64,000 nucleotides of DNA from Streptosporangium sp. NBC_01495 (GCF_036250735.1 NZ_CP109430.1:6820001-6884000), one strand, 5' to 3'. Positions 19,163-27,532 are shown, counted from the stretch's first letter. Numbers and translations are program-made. The notes: generated from the letters alone by a model not told the origin.

Positions 19163-19621
19163 TCAGCGGGTCTCGGACGCCTCGCCGCGTTCCCTGATGA
19201 GGGCGGCGAGCTCGCGGACCTGGCGGACGGTGCGGTCCTTCTCCGAGCCCTGCAGGCCCATCGCGCCGACCGTGGCCCCGTCGGTGAAGTCGATCTTCGC
19301 CCAGGGCTCGTGGGCGACCAGGGTGACCCCGAGCACCTCGGGCCACTCGTAGCGGTGCACCCGCAGCGGGTTGACGACGGTGATCCCCTGCTCGTCGGCC
19401 TCCACCCGGACCCGTCCCAGCAGGTGCAGGACCCCGGCGACCAGCCCGCCCAGCCCGATCATCGCGATCCTGTCGGCCAGGGTGAACGGCTCGGCCAGGA
19501 AGATCGCCATCAGCACCGCGCCGAGCATGATCAGGCCCGCGAAGCCGTAGGCCGCGATCCGCCCCTTCCTGGGTCGCCACACGACGGGCAACGGGGGCGG
19601 GGAGACGCTCTCCGGGCTCAC
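19163..19621 (-). CDS. PH-domain membrane protein at the end of the riboflavin operon
   Basis: 152-residue protein with two hydrophobic helices (about residues 22-60: AAYGFAGLIMLGAVLMAIF, then IAMIGLGGLVAGVLHLL) followed by a bacterial PH-type domain (VRVEADEQGITVVNPLRVHRY onward). Genes of this type follow ribH in many actinobacteria, and the 136-base gap is compatible with co-transcription. Function is unknown. GTG 19621 is chosen at the start of conserved sequence; the frame is open 19 codons further. It converges on ktrA. Confidence 0.78.
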   Translation of the reverse strand: MSPESVSPPPLPVVWRPRKGRIAAYGFAGLIMLGAVLMAIFLAEPFTLADRIAMIGLGGLVAGVLHLLGRVRVEADEQGITVVNPLRVHRYEWPEVLGVTLVAHEPWAKIDFTDGATVGAMGLQGSEKDRTVRQVRELAALIRERGEASETR

Positions 19622-19757
19622 TCTCAGATCACGATCCTTTGGAAACCACCGGTCGGAACGGCTGTGACAGCTGGTCACGGCGCCGATGGCAACCTACCGC
19701 ACGGCCCCGCCGCACCGATCACCGCGGCACGGCGGGGCAGGCTCGCACGGGGCGCCC

Positions 19758-20228
19758 CTAGGAGCGGAGTTCCCGCAGCAGCAGCGCCGTCCCCAGGGCG
19801 GCGACGGTGGCCTCGTAGCCCTTGTCCTCGTGGCTGCCCGGCAGCCCCGACCTGTCGAGGGCCTGGTCGAGGGACTCACAGGTCAGCACGCCGTTGCCGA
19901 CCGGGACCTCCTCGTCGAGGGAGACCCGGGTCAGGCCCGAGGTGACGGAGTCGCACACGTAGTCGAAGTGGGGGGTCTCACCGCGGATCACGACCCCGAG
20001 GGCGACGACCGCGTCGTACCTCCTGGCCAGTGCCTGCGCCACGACCGGGATCTCCAGCGACCCGGCCACCCGCACCACGGTCACCGCCGCGCCGCTGTCC
20101 CTGCCCGCCTGCTCGGCCCGCGTCACGAGCTGATCGGTGATCTTCTCGTGCCACCGGGCGGCGACGACGCCGACGGTCAGCCCCTTCGCCTCGACGGCCC
20201 CGGCCGACGGTCGCCCGGCCCCGCTCAC
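19758..20228 (-). CDS. ribH: 6,7-dimethyl-8-ribityllumazine synthase
   Basis: 156-residue lumazine synthase, the penultimate step of riboflavin synthesis, condensing ribityl-aminouracil with dihydroxybutanone phosphate. Landmarks are the ARWHEKITDQL start of the fold, VRVAGSLEIPVVAQ near residue 52, VALGVVIRGETPHFDYV with the catalytic His near 87, and PVGNGVLTCES near 109. Length and motifs are canonical. It follows ribAB by 58 bases. Confidence 0.96.
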   Translation of the reverse strand: MSGAGRPSAGAVEAKGLTVGVVAARWHEKITDQLVTRAEQAGRDSGAAVTVVRVAGSLEIPVVAQALARRYDAVVALGVVIRGETPHFDYVCDSVTSGLTRVSLDEEVPVGNGVLTCESLDQALDRSGLPGSHEDKGYEATVAALGTALLLRELRS

Positions 20229-20286
20229 GCGATCACCCCGCGCCCGCTCACGCGCTCGTCCCGCTCCGTCCGACCCGCTCGCTCAC

Positions 20287-21501
20287 TCATTCGCCCTCCC
20301 TGGGGATCTCGTGGCCGAGGCGGTCGCGCTTGGCCGACAGGTATTTCTCGTTGTGCGGGTTCATCGCCACCGGCATGGGCTCGCGGCCGAGCACCTTGAT
20401 GCCGTAGCCGTCCATGCCGCGCAGCTTGGCCGGGTTGTTGGTCAGCAGCCGGATCGACTTCACGCCCAGGTCGGCGAGGATCTGCCCGGCGTTGGAGAAC
20501 TCCCGCGCGTCCACCGGCAGCCCGAGCTCCAGGTTGGCGTCGACGGTGTCACTTCCGGCGTCCTGGAGGCTGTACGCCTTGAGCTTGGCCAGCAGCCCGA
20601 TGCCGCGTCCCTCGTGCCCGCGCAGGTAGACGACCACGCCCCGGCCCTCGTCGGCGATCCGCGACATGGCGTGGTCGAGCTGCACCCCGCAGTCGCACCG
20701 CAGCGACCCGAGCACGTCGCCGGTCAGGCATTCGGAGTGCGCCCTGACCATGATGTTCTCGCCGTCCTCGATGTCGCCGAGGACCAGGGCCAGGTGCTCG
20801 CCGCCGTCCAGCGAGCTCGCGAAGCCGTAGGCCCGCCACTCGCCGTACCTGTTCGGCAGCCGCGTCTCGGCGACCCTGGTCACCATCCGCTCGGTCCGGC
20901 GCCTGAACTCCACCAGCTGCTCGATCGAGACGAGCGCCAGGTCGTGCTCGTCGCAGAAGTCACGCAGCTCCGGCAGCCGCATCATGGTGCCGTCGTCGTT
21001 GACGACCTCGGCGAGCACGCCCGCCTCGCTCAGCCCGGCGAGCCTGGCCAGGTCCACGGACGCCTCGGTGTGGCCGCGCCGGGCCAGGACGCCGCCCTCC
21101 CGGTAGCGGAGCGGGAAGACGTGTCCCGGCCGTACCAGCTCGGACGGCTCGGTCGCCGAGTCGGCCAGGGCGCGGATCGTGCGGGCCCTGTCGGCGGCGG
21201 AGATGCCGGTGCTCACCCCGTCCCTGGCGTCCACGCTGATCGTGTACGCGGTGCGCAGGCGCTCCTTGTTGTCGTACACCATCAGCGGCAGGCCGAGCCT
21301 GTCGAGGTGCTCGCCGCGCATCGGCACGCAGACCACGCCGCTGCTGTGCCGGATGGTGAAGGCGAGCAGTTCCGGGGTGGCCCTGGACGCGGCGAAGATG
21401 ATGTCGCCCTCGTTCTCGCGGTTCTCGTCGTCGACGACCACGACGGCCCTGCCCTCGCGGATGTCGGCGATCGCGCGCTCGATCGGGTCCAGCTTGATCA
21501 C
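20287..21501 (-). CDS. ribAB: Bifunctional 3,4-dihydroxybutanone-4-phosphate synthase / GTP cyclohydrolase II
   Basis: 404-residue fusion enzyme supplying both precursors of riboflavin. The N-terminal DHBP synthase domain (to about residue 200) has DDENRENEGDII and RRGHTEASVDLARLAG. The C-terminal GTP cyclohydrolase II domain has the zinc cysteines in HSECLTGDVLGSLRCDCG near 258-270, RGHEGRGIGLLAK near 295 and LLTNNPAKL near 355. GTG 21501 overlaps the stop of the 48-codon gene upstream (GTGA), so its translation is coupled to that small frame. Confidence 0.96.
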   Translation of the reverse strand: MIKLDPIERAIADIREGRAVVVVDDENRENEGDIIFAASRATPELLAFTIRHSSGVVCVPMRGEHLDRLGLPLMVYDNKERLRTAYTISVDARDGVSTGISAADRARTIRALADSATEPSELVRPGHVFPLRYREGGVLARRGHTEASVDLARLAGLSEAGVLAEVVNDDGTMMRLPELRDFCDEHDLALVSIEQLVEFRRRTERMVTRVAETRLPNRYGEWRAYGFASSLDGGEHLALVLGDIEDGENIMVRAHSECLTGDVLGSLRCDCGVQLDHAMSRIADEGRGVVVYLRGHEGRGIGLLAKLKAYSLQDAGSDTVDANLELGLPVDAREFSNAGQILADLGVKSIRLLTNNPAKLRGMDGYGIKVLGREPMPVAMNPHNEKYLSAKRDRLGHEIPREGE

Positions 21502-21644
21502 AAGGCCTCCTCGGGGACGAGCACGGCCCTCGACCGGTACTCCTTGAGCCAGTTGACGAGTCCGGCCGGCGCGGCCGTGTTTCCAGGGGTCCCGGGGGTC
21601 CCGGGGGTCCCGGGGACCTCGGATCCGGTTTCGAGGTGGTTCAC
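21498..21644 (-). CDS. 48-residue unknown protein between ribE and ribAB
   Basis: A short gene whose GTG start (21644) overlaps the ribE stop and whose TGA overlaps the ribAB GTG, both as GTGA. The product begins VNHLETGSEV, continues with three PGT repeats and a PGN (9-bp DNA repeat), then NTAAPAGLVNWLKEYRSRAV and ends LVPEEAL. I recognise no family. In Streptomyces this position holds ribM, a PnuC-like riboflavin transporter; this product is far too short and has no membrane helix. It could be a linker peptide, a ribM remnant, or a frame kept open so ribosomes reach ribAB. The double overlap and the rib-operon position make translation likely. Confidence 0.65.
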   Translation of the reverse strand: MNHLETGSEVPGTPGTPGTPGNTAAPAGLVNWLKEYRSRAVLVPEEAL

Positions 21645-22291
21645 GGCCTTCTCACCTGGTCCGTCGTGGCGTCCCCGGCGCCGGCGGGCTCACCGGCCGG
21701 GGCGTACGCCCCGACGAGCTTCTCCACGTGCTTGGCGATCACGTCGACCTCAAGGTTCACCGGGTCTCCCGGCCGCTTCGCGCCGAGGGTGGTCAGGCTC
21801 AGGGTGGTGGGGATGAGGCTGACGGCGAAGCCGCCGGAGCCGACGCCCATGACGGTCAGGCTGACGCCGTCGACGGCGATCGAGCCCTTCTCGACCACGT
21901 AGCGGTCGAGCTCGGGCGGCAGGGAGATCCGGACGACCTCCCAGTGCTCGGCGGGCTCCCGCGACAGCAGGACGCCCGTCCCGTCCACGTGGCCCTGCAC
22001 GATGTGGCCGCCCAGCCGCTGGTCGGCGCGGACCGCGCGCTCCAGGTTGACCGGGGAGCCGGGTCTCAGCGCGCCGAGGGAACTGCGGTCGAGGGTCTCC
22101 TTCATCACGTCGGCGGTGAACACCCCATCCGCGACGTCCACCACGGTCAGGCAGACGCCGTTGACGGCGATCGAGTCGCCGTGCCCGGCGTCCGCGGTGA
22201 CCGTTTTGCCGCGGATCGACAGCCGGGCCGCGTCGGTCAGCGGCTCGATCCCGGCGATCTCTCCCAGTTCTTCGACGATTCCGGTGAACAT
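21641..22291 (-). CDS. ribE: Riboflavin synthase, alpha chain
   Basis: 216-residue riboflavin synthase, which dismutates two lumazines to riboflavin. It shows the usual two homologous beta-barrels: MFTGIVEELG at the start, GDSIAVNGVCLTV in the first lumazine-binding domain and GSIAVDGVSLTVMGV in the second, with GHIVQGHVDGTG between. The C-terminal tail is slightly long. ATG 22291 has AAGGAG 6 bases upstream. It is the first enzyme gene after the FMN riboswitch, though a leader of over 500 bases separates them. Confidence 0.95.
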   Translation of the reverse strand: MFTGIVEELGEIAGIEPLTDAARLSIRGKTVTADAGHGDSIAVNGVCLTVVDVADGVFTADVMKETLDRSSLGALRPGSPVNLERAVRADQRLGGHIVQGHVDGTGVLLSREPAEHWEVVRISLPPELDRYVVEKGSIAVDGVSLTVMGVGSGGFAVSLIPTTLSLTTLGAKRPGDPVNLEVDVIAKHVEKLVGAYAPAGEPAGAGDATTDQVRRP

Positions 22292-22807
22292 TCACAGCTC
22301 CTTGCGGGGGATCGCCCGGAGGGCCGGGCGCGGGTCGTGGCCGGTGCGGTGCGGCGTCCTCGGACTCCGGGAGGCTCTCGCCCGGCGGTCGCGACCGCCG
22401 TCCGGCCCGGCGGCACCGGGCGAGGGCGGGCGGTCGCGCCCGCCGGGCTCTCCGTCGGAGGTGAACTCCGGGGGAACGGGAAGCCTTCCTGCGGGCCACG
22501 GGAAAGTCGTCCGGGGGCCGGGAGCGCGGGGCGCGGAAGGGCTCGCGTCCGGAGGGCGGGGCGCGCGCGAAGGAAGGGATGTGCCGGTGTGCCCGGATCG
22601 GGAACGGCCGGACGGGGAATGCGGAAAATGACGGGGGCAAACGGCGCCGTGCCCGTGAAGGGCGCGCCCGGCTGCTTGGCGCGTCCGCGCCGGATCAGTC
22701 ACCCGAGGTCTCCTACTCGCCAGTAGCTTTTTGCCACGGCGGGCCCCGGGGGATCAACGGGTGCGTACACCCGATCAGCGGAGGGTGCCCGAAGACACTC
22801 TCCGCTC
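22292..22807 (-). other. Long leader between the FMN riboswitch and ribE
   Basis: 516 bases between the riboswitch and ribE. Just downstream of the aptamer are two hairpins: GGGTG-tacg-CACCC inside a GATC...GATC closure (about 22752-22776) and one closed by CGGAG...CTCCG (about 22780-22806), candidates for the expression platform. A frame from GTG 22702 runs open to the base before ribE with AGGAG 8 bases upstream, but only about 79% of its third positions are G/C and it is Arg/Pro-rich, so I do not call it a gene. Confidence 0.45.
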
Positions 22808-22934
22808 GCGCGCTTCCTCCCATCCGGACTTTAACCGTCGGTCCTGGAGTTTCACCAGGTCAACCGGTCGATGGCTTCGACCGGGTCGCGGACTGTAACC
22901 GCCGGCTCGGAATTTCACCGACCCCGGAGCACGC
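22808..22934 (-). ncRNA. FMN riboswitch (RFN element)
   Basis: Read on the minus strand, the conserved RFN core is present in order: GGTCGGTGAAATTCC, GCCGGCGGTTACAGTCC, CCTGGTGAAACTCCAGG, GACGGTTAAAGTCCGGATGGGAGGAAG. The closing P1 stem pairs GCGTGCT (22928-22934) with AGCGCGC (22808-22814), with one G-U. The element binds flavin mononucleotide and would lower expression of the riboflavin genes downstream when FMN is plentiful. The variable hairpin between the two GAAA segments is present (ACCCGGTCGAAGCCATCGACCGGTT). Confidence 0.95.
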
Positions 22935-22985
22935 TGCTCTGCTTCTCTCGTTCTCGCGGAGGGCACGCCGCGGACGGCTCACCCT

Positions 22986-22991
22986 CCTCTA
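22986..22991 (-). promoter_or_regulatory. Possible -10 box for the riboflavin transcript
   Basis: On the minus strand, TAGAGG lies about 50 bases upstream of the aptamer, with TTTTCC 16 bases further up as a poor -35. The position is right for the riboswitch transcript but the match is weak. Confidence 0.25.
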
Positions 22992-23471
22992 CCAGTGTGC
23001 CATGTCCGGAAAACCGGGCGGCACCCTCTTCCACCATGTGGAACAAGCGAGCGTTTGGTCGGGTCACGCCGCGCCTTCTACGCCCTCCGCGCGTCCGGGG
23101 GGCAGGCGGGCCGGAGGCGGCGCGTTGAGCGACCGCAGGAGCGCGTCACCCGAGGGCGCGGGCCCTGCATGAGGAGTGCACGGAAGCCCGCGACGAGCAG
23201 GATCCGCTCGCCCATCACCTTCCAGGTCACCGACTCCGACCCAAAAGGCCGTGATTCATGCCCCGCCTCCCGGTAAGTGGAGGGTTACCCCCGCACGACG
23301 CCCAGGCACGCCATTGTCTCGGATCTGTGACACTGTACGAGCTTGTGACACAAGCAGGGTCAGACCTGGACAAATCCATCCCGGACGCGTCATGAACGTG
23401 TCACAAATCCGTGAATATCCACCTTCGGGAGCCCTATCTTCCCACGTCACCCCCTATCCACGTCAACGGAA
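22992..23471. promoter_or_regulatory. Divergent control region with three TGTGACAC boxes
   Basis: This gap separates the riboflavin and peptide-transporter operons. TGTGACAC occurs at 23326-23333 and 23344-23351 and inverted at 23398-23405. The second copy is part of GCTTGTG-a-CACAAGC (23341-23355), a perfect 7+1+7 palindrome. The boxes lie about 65-145 bases upstream of the transporter -35 box, so a regulator of the transporter operon is the simplest reading. I see no gene in this stretch. Confidence 0.45.
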
Positions 23472-23500
23472 TTGCAGCCACAAACAGGTGGACGTTATAC
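23472..23500 (+). promoter_or_regulatory. Sigma-A-type promoter of the oligopeptide transporter operon
   Basis: TTGCAG at 23472-23477 and TTATAC at 23495-23500 are separated by exactly 17 bases, within an unusually A/T-rich patch. Transcription would start near 23507, giving a leader of about 95 bases before the ATG at 23601. Confidence 0.65.
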
Positions 23501-23600
23501 AACAAAAAAATGAGTAATGACCAGGCCATTGATTGTCATGGTCTGCTTTGCAATGGTTCCAGGGATCCCGCTCACCATGCTCGTTGGGAGCCTCCGCACG

Positions 23601-24602
23601 ATGACCATCCCTGCACCAGCCACGACCACGACCGGGGAGGTACTGGCGGCGAAGACACCGGAAACGGTGGGCCGCTCACCCGGGCAGCTGATGTGGCTGC
23701 GCTTCCGACGCGACCGGACAGGCATCGTCTCGGCCGCGGTGGTGATTTTCTTCTTCCTGGTCGCGCTCCTCGCGCCGGTCATCGCCTGGCTGTACGGCAA
23801 GGACCCCTACACCCTGTACGGCCAGGACATGCCGGGCCTGCTGAACGACTACGGCTACCCGATCCTGCCCAACGGCGGCATGAGCTCGGAGTTCTGGTTC
23901 GGCATCGAGCCCGGCCTCGGCCGTGACGTGTTCACCCAGCTCGTCTACGGGATCAGGACCTCCCTGTCGATCGCGGTCACCGCGACGATCATCGCGACGG
24001 CGATCGGCATCGTGATGGGCATCGTCGCCGGGTACGCGGGGGGCAAGACCGACTACTTCATCGGCCGCCTCATCGACATCGTCCTGTCGTTCCCCTCGGT
24101 GCTCTTCATCATCGCGTTCATGCCGGTCGTGGAGAACCTGTTCGTCAGGCCGGACGAGGAGACGCCCATCTGGCTGAGAGTCGTCACCCTCGTGATCGCG
24201 CTGACGATCTTCCAGTGGGCCGGCCTCGCGCGGCTGCTGCGCGGCCAGGTGCTCTCCCTGCGCGAGCGGGAGTTCGTCGAGGCCGCGAAGGTGACCGGTG
24301 CCTCTCCCGCCAGGATCGTCTTCAAGGAACTGCTGCCGAACCTCTGGACCCCGATCCTCATCCAGTCGACGCTGCTGCTCCCCGCGCTGGTGACGGCCGA
24401 GGCGGCGCTGTCCTTCCTGGGCGTCGGCATGATCGAGCCCACCCCCGACTGGGGCCGCATGTTCCGTCGCGGCACCGAGGTCTACCAGAACGACATCACC
24501 TACCTGATATTTCCCGGTGTCGCCCTCCTGATCTTCGTGATCGCGTTCAACCTCCTGGGCGACTCGGTTCGCGACGCCTTCGACCCCAAGCTCAAGCGCT
24601 AG
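23601..24602 (+). CDS. Oligopeptide ABC transporter permease, DppC/OppC type
   Basis: 333-residue permease of the peptide/nickel importer family. A helix near residues 40-60 is followed by a periplasmic loop, then the five-helix permease core. The EAA motif that contacts the ATPases is EFVEAAKVTGASPARIVFKE near residues 225-245. Homology to DppC begins after residue 25. ATG 23601 has GGGAG 10 bases upstream; an in-frame ATG at 23517 would add 28 hydrophobic residues and is less likely. It is the first gene of the operon: permease C, binding protein, permease B, two ATPases. Putting a permease before the binding protein is a less usual order. Confidence 0.9.
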   Translation: MTIPAPATTTTGEVLAAKTPETVGRSPGQLMWLRFRRDRTGIVSAAVVIFFFLVALLAPVIAWLYGKDPYTLYGQDMPGLLNDYGYPILPNGGMSSEFWFGIEPGLGRDVFTQLVYGIRTSLSIAVTATIIATAIGIVMGIVAGYAGGKTDYFIGRLIDIVLSFPSVLFIIAFMPVVENLFVRPDEETPIWLRVVTLVIALTIFQWAGLARLLRGQVLSLREREFVEAAKVTGASPARIVFKELLPNLWTPILIQSTLLLPALVTAEAALSFLGVGMIEPTPDWGRMFRRGTEVYQNDITYLIFPGVALLIFVIAFNLLGDSVRDAFDPKLKR

Positions 24603-24620
24603 ATCGGAAATAGGAGAAAG

Positions 24621-26414
24621 ATGAAAGTCCGTACACGGTCAGCGATGGCCGTACTCGCCATAGGCGCGCTCGCACTCACCAGTGCCTGCGCCCAGGGCAA
24701 CCAGGGCGCTCCCGCGGCCCCCAGCGGCGCGGCGTCCAGCGCGCCCGGCGCGGCGGCCCCCGCGGCGACCTACAAGCCGCCGACGATCACCGTCGGAACG
24801 GCCGACGACTCCAAGGGCCCGGCCATCGAGCCCGAGGGCGTCGTCAAGGGCGGCACCATCACGATGATCGACCGTGACGACATCGGTCACCTCGACCCGG
24901 CCCAGGTCTACGTCAACACGATGTCGACCTTCGGCCTGCTCATCGGCCGCACCCTGACGGGCTACAAGCGCATCGGTCCGAGTGACTACAAGCTGGTCGG
25001 CGACCTGGCCACCGACTCGGGCACCGTCTCCGACGGCGGCAAGACCTGGACCTTCACCCTCAAGGACGGCGTGAAGTGGCAGGACGGCACGCCGATCACG
25101 TCCGAGGACGTGAAGTGGAGCATGGAGCGGACGTTCGCCCCGTTCGTCACCCAGGGCCCGACCTACATCCAGCAGTGGCTGACCGAGGTCGACCATAAGA
25201 AGGCCTACCAGGGCCCGTACGACGGCAAGCGCCTTGAGAACATCGAGACGCCGGACGACAAGACGATCGTCTACAAGTTCAAGACGCCGCACGCCGACGC
25301 CAACTACGCCTTCGCCATGGGCGGCTACGGCATCGTGCCCAAGGCGAAGGACACCAAGGAGAAGTACGACAAGGAGCCCGTCTCCAGCGGCCCGTACATC
25401 ATCAAGAGCCACGTCGTCGACAAGTCGATGGAGCTGGAGCGCAACCCGAACTGGGACCCGGCCACCGACCCGATCCGCGGCGCATACCCCGACGCCTGGC
25501 GTCTGGAGTTCGGCCAGGAGAACCTGCAGATCACCGACCGCCTGATCGCGGACACCGGCCCCGACCAGACCGCGTTCACCTTCTACGCGACCGTCCCGCC
25601 GGAGCGCCTGCCGCAGGTCCTCGGCGACGCCAGCCTGGCCCCCCGCCTGATGAAGAGCCCCTCGCCGTACGGCAACTACTACTACTTCAACCTTGACCGG
25701 GTGAAGGACCCCAAGATCCGCCAGGCCATCAACCACGCGTGGCCGTCCAAGCAGATCCAGCAGGTCTACGGCGGCCCGGCCGCGGCGGCGCTGCCCACCA
25801 CGATCCTGAACGAGAACACCACGGTCGGCTACGAGTCCTACGACCTGTTCGGCAAGGAGACCAAGCCCGAGGGTGACGTCGAGAAGGCCAAGCAGCTGCT
25901 CGCCGAGTCGACCAACCCGACGCCGACCATCGTCTACGCCTACAACCAGACGCCGCTCCAGGAGCAGATCACCGTCGTGATCAAGAACGCCCTGGAGAAG
26001 ACCGGCATCAAGGTCGTGCTCAAGCCCCTGGACCGTAAGACCTACTACGACTCCATCGGCAAGGTGAAGAACGAGTTCGACCTGTACTGGGGTGGCTGGG
26101 GCGCCGACTGGCCGTCCGGCACGACGGTCCTGCCCGTCATCTTCGGCCCGATCGCCGACGGCGCGCCGAACTACGCGCATCTGAAGGACGAGGCGCTCAC
26201 CAAGGAGATGGAAGAGATCACCGCCCTGACCGACATCGACGCCCAGAACAAGGCGTGGATGGCGCTGGACAAGAAGGTACAGGAGACGATCACCCCGCTG
26301 GTCGTCGCCGAGAACCGGATCGCCAACACCCTCCACGGTTCCAAGGTCGGTGGCGCCGAGATCGACCCGCAGTCGTGGGTCGTCTCGCCCAACAGCATCT
26401 TCGTGAAGCCGTAA
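24621..26414 (+). CDS. Peptide ABC transporter substrate-binding lipoprotein (family 5)
   Basis: 597-residue extracellular solute-binding protein of family 5 (DppA/OppA type). The signal peptide ends in a lipobox (LALTSAC, Cys about residue 23), so it should be lipid-anchored outside the membrane. An Ala/Pro/Gly linker precedes the mature domain. Family landmarks are DDIGHLDPAQVYVNT, TWTFTLKDGVKWQDGTPIT near 140-160 and PSGTTVLPVIFG near 498. The ligand cannot be predicted beyond peptides or peptide-like compounds. ATG 24621 has AGGAGA 4 bases upstream. A strong hairpin follows the gene. Confidence 0.93.
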   Translation: MKVRTRSAMAVLAIGALALTSACAQGNQGAPAAPSGAASSAPGAAAPAATYKPPTITVGTADDSKGPAIEPEGVVKGGTITMIDRDDIGHLDPAQVYVNTMSTFGLLIGRTLTGYKRIGPSDYKLVGDLATDSGTVSDGGKTWTFTLKDGVKWQDGTPITSEDVKWSMERTFAPFVTQGPTYIQQWLTEVDHKKAYQGPYDGKRLENIETPDDKTIVYKFKTPHADANYAFAMGGYGIVPKAKDTKEKYDKEPVSSGPYIIKSHVVDKSMELERNPNWDPATDPIRGAYPDAWRLEFGQENLQITDRLIADTGPDQTAFTFYATVPPERLPQVLGDASLAPRLMKSPSPYGNYYYFNLDRVKDPKIRQAINHAWPSKQIQQVYGGPAAAALPTTILNENTTVGYESYDLFGKETKPEGDVEKAKQLLAESTNPTPTIVYAYNQTPLQEQITVVIKNALEKTGIKVVLKPLDRKTYYDSIGKVKNEFDLYWGGWGADWPSGTTVLPVIFGPIADGAPNYAHLKDEALTKEMEEITALTDIDAQNKAWMALDKKVQETITPLVVAENRIANTLHGSKVGGAEIDPQSWVVSPNSIFVKP

Positions 26415-26442
26415 CGGCTCACGAAACCGTAGGAGAACCGGC

Positions 26443-26487
26443 GGCCGTGGCCCGGCGGGGATGACGACATCCCCGCCGGGTCACGGC
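26443..26487 (+). terminator. Hairpin between the binding-protein and permease genes
   Basis: CCCGGCGGGGATG (26451-26463) pairs perfectly with CATCCCCGCCGGG (26468-26480) across a 4-base loop, and the flanks GGCCGTG / CACGGCC extend the stem. Lying between the binding-protein gene and the next permease gene, it may stop part of the transcripts or protect the upstream mRNA end, favouring excess binding protein. Confidence 0.6.
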
Positions 26488-26537
26488 CAGGGGCCTACTC
26501 GGCCCCGACGATCCCAGCCACCTCGGGAAAACAGGCA

Positions 26538-27518
26538 ATGCTTCCATTCATCACTCGCCGCGTGCTCGGCGCCGCGGTCACCCTCGTGATCATCTCCGCG
26601 GTCACGTTCTTCCTCTTCTTCGCCGTGCCCGCCGACCCGGCGAGACTCGCCTGCGGCAAGGTCTGCCCGCCGGAGCTGCTGGAGCAGGCGCGGCACAACC
26701 TGGGACTGGATCAGCCCCTGTTCGCCCAGTTCGTGGCCTGGCTGGCCGGGATCTTCGTCGGCCGCGACTACGGGGGCCTGGGCGACTGCCCCGCCCCCTG
26801 CCTCGGCTTCTCCTTCGTCAACCGCGCGCCGGTGTGGGAGACGATCCTGGACCGGCTCCCGCTGACCATCTCGCTCACCATCGGGGCCGCGGTCGTCTTC
26901 CTCACCTTCGGCGTGGCGACCGGCATCATCGCGGCGCTCCGGCAGGGCAAGCCGCTGGACAAGATCGCCAGTGTGTCGTCCCTCATCGGCGCCTCCGTGC
27001 AGATCTACTTCATCGGCACCCTCGCGCTGTACTTCCTCGTCTACCAGAACCAGATCTTCTGGCGTCCCAAGTACGTGGAGTTCACCCAGGACCCCGTCGG
27101 CTGGGCCACCGGCCTGCTCCTGCCCTGGCTGGTGCTGGCGATCATCTTCACCGCCAACTACACCCGCATGACCCGTTCGACGATGGTGGAGCAACTCAGC
27201 GAGGACTACGTCCGCACCGCGCGGGCCAAGGGCATGTCCGGCCGCAGCGTCGTGATGCGTTTCGCGATGCGCGGCACACTGACGCCGATCATCACGATCT
27301 TCGGTGTGGACCTCGGCGCGCTGATCGGCGGCGCGATCATCACCGAGCAGACCTTCGGCCTCCAGGGGCTCGGCCAGCTGTCGGTCAAGGCGGTCACCAA
27401 CTCCGACCTGCCCATGCTGATGGCGACGGTGCTCGTCGCGGCCGCCGCGATCGTCCTCTTCAACATCGTCGTCGACATCGCATACGCCTTCATCGACCCC
27501 CGCGTGCGGCTGAGCTAG
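26538..27518 (+). CDS. Oligopeptide ABC transporter permease, DppB/OppB type
   Basis: 326-residue permease. The N-terminus MLPFITRRVLGAAVTLVIIS is typical of the B-type subunit, followed by an outer loop with four Cys (ACGKVCPP, GDCPAPCLG) and the permease core. The EAA loop EDYVRTARAKGMSGRSVVMR lies near residues 220-240. It forms the channel with the C-type permease encoded upstream. The gene starts after a 123-base gap that contains the intra-operon hairpin, with no strong ribosome site in view. Confidence 0.92.
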   Translation: MLPFITRRVLGAAVTLVIISAVTFFLFFAVPADPARLACGKVCPPELLEQARHNLGLDQPLFAQFVAWLAGIFVGRDYGGLGDCPAPCLGFSFVNRAPVWETILDRLPLTISLTIGAAVVFLTFGVATGIIAALRQGKPLDKIASVSSLIGASVQIYFIGTLALYFLVYQNQIFWRPKYVEFTQDPVGWATGLLLPWLVLAIIFTANYTRMTRSTMVEQLSEDYVRTARAKGMSGRSVVMRFAMRGTLTPIITIFGVDLGALIGGAIITEQTFGLQGLGQLSVKAVTNSDLPMLMATVLVAAAAIVLFNIVVDIAYAFIDPRVRLS

Positions 27519-27532
27519 GAGCCTTGAAGAAA

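Noticed and set aside
22292..22702. 136-codon minus-strand frame between the FMN riboswitch and ribE, with AGGAG before its GTG and TGAATG at the ribE junction
   Set aside because: Third-position G/C is only about 79%, against roughly 95% in neighbours, the product is Arg/Pro-rich without recognisable motifs, and open frames of this size are common by chance at this GC content.
23517..23600. Upstream ATG giving the C-type permease 28 extra residues
   Set aside because: The extension is not family-like, lacks a ribosome site and overlaps the probable leader; the ATG at 23601 fits better.
24639..26336. 565-codon minus-strand frame opposite the binding-protein gene
   Set aside because: It is an antisense shadow; the plus-strand product has a lipobox and full family-5 motifs.
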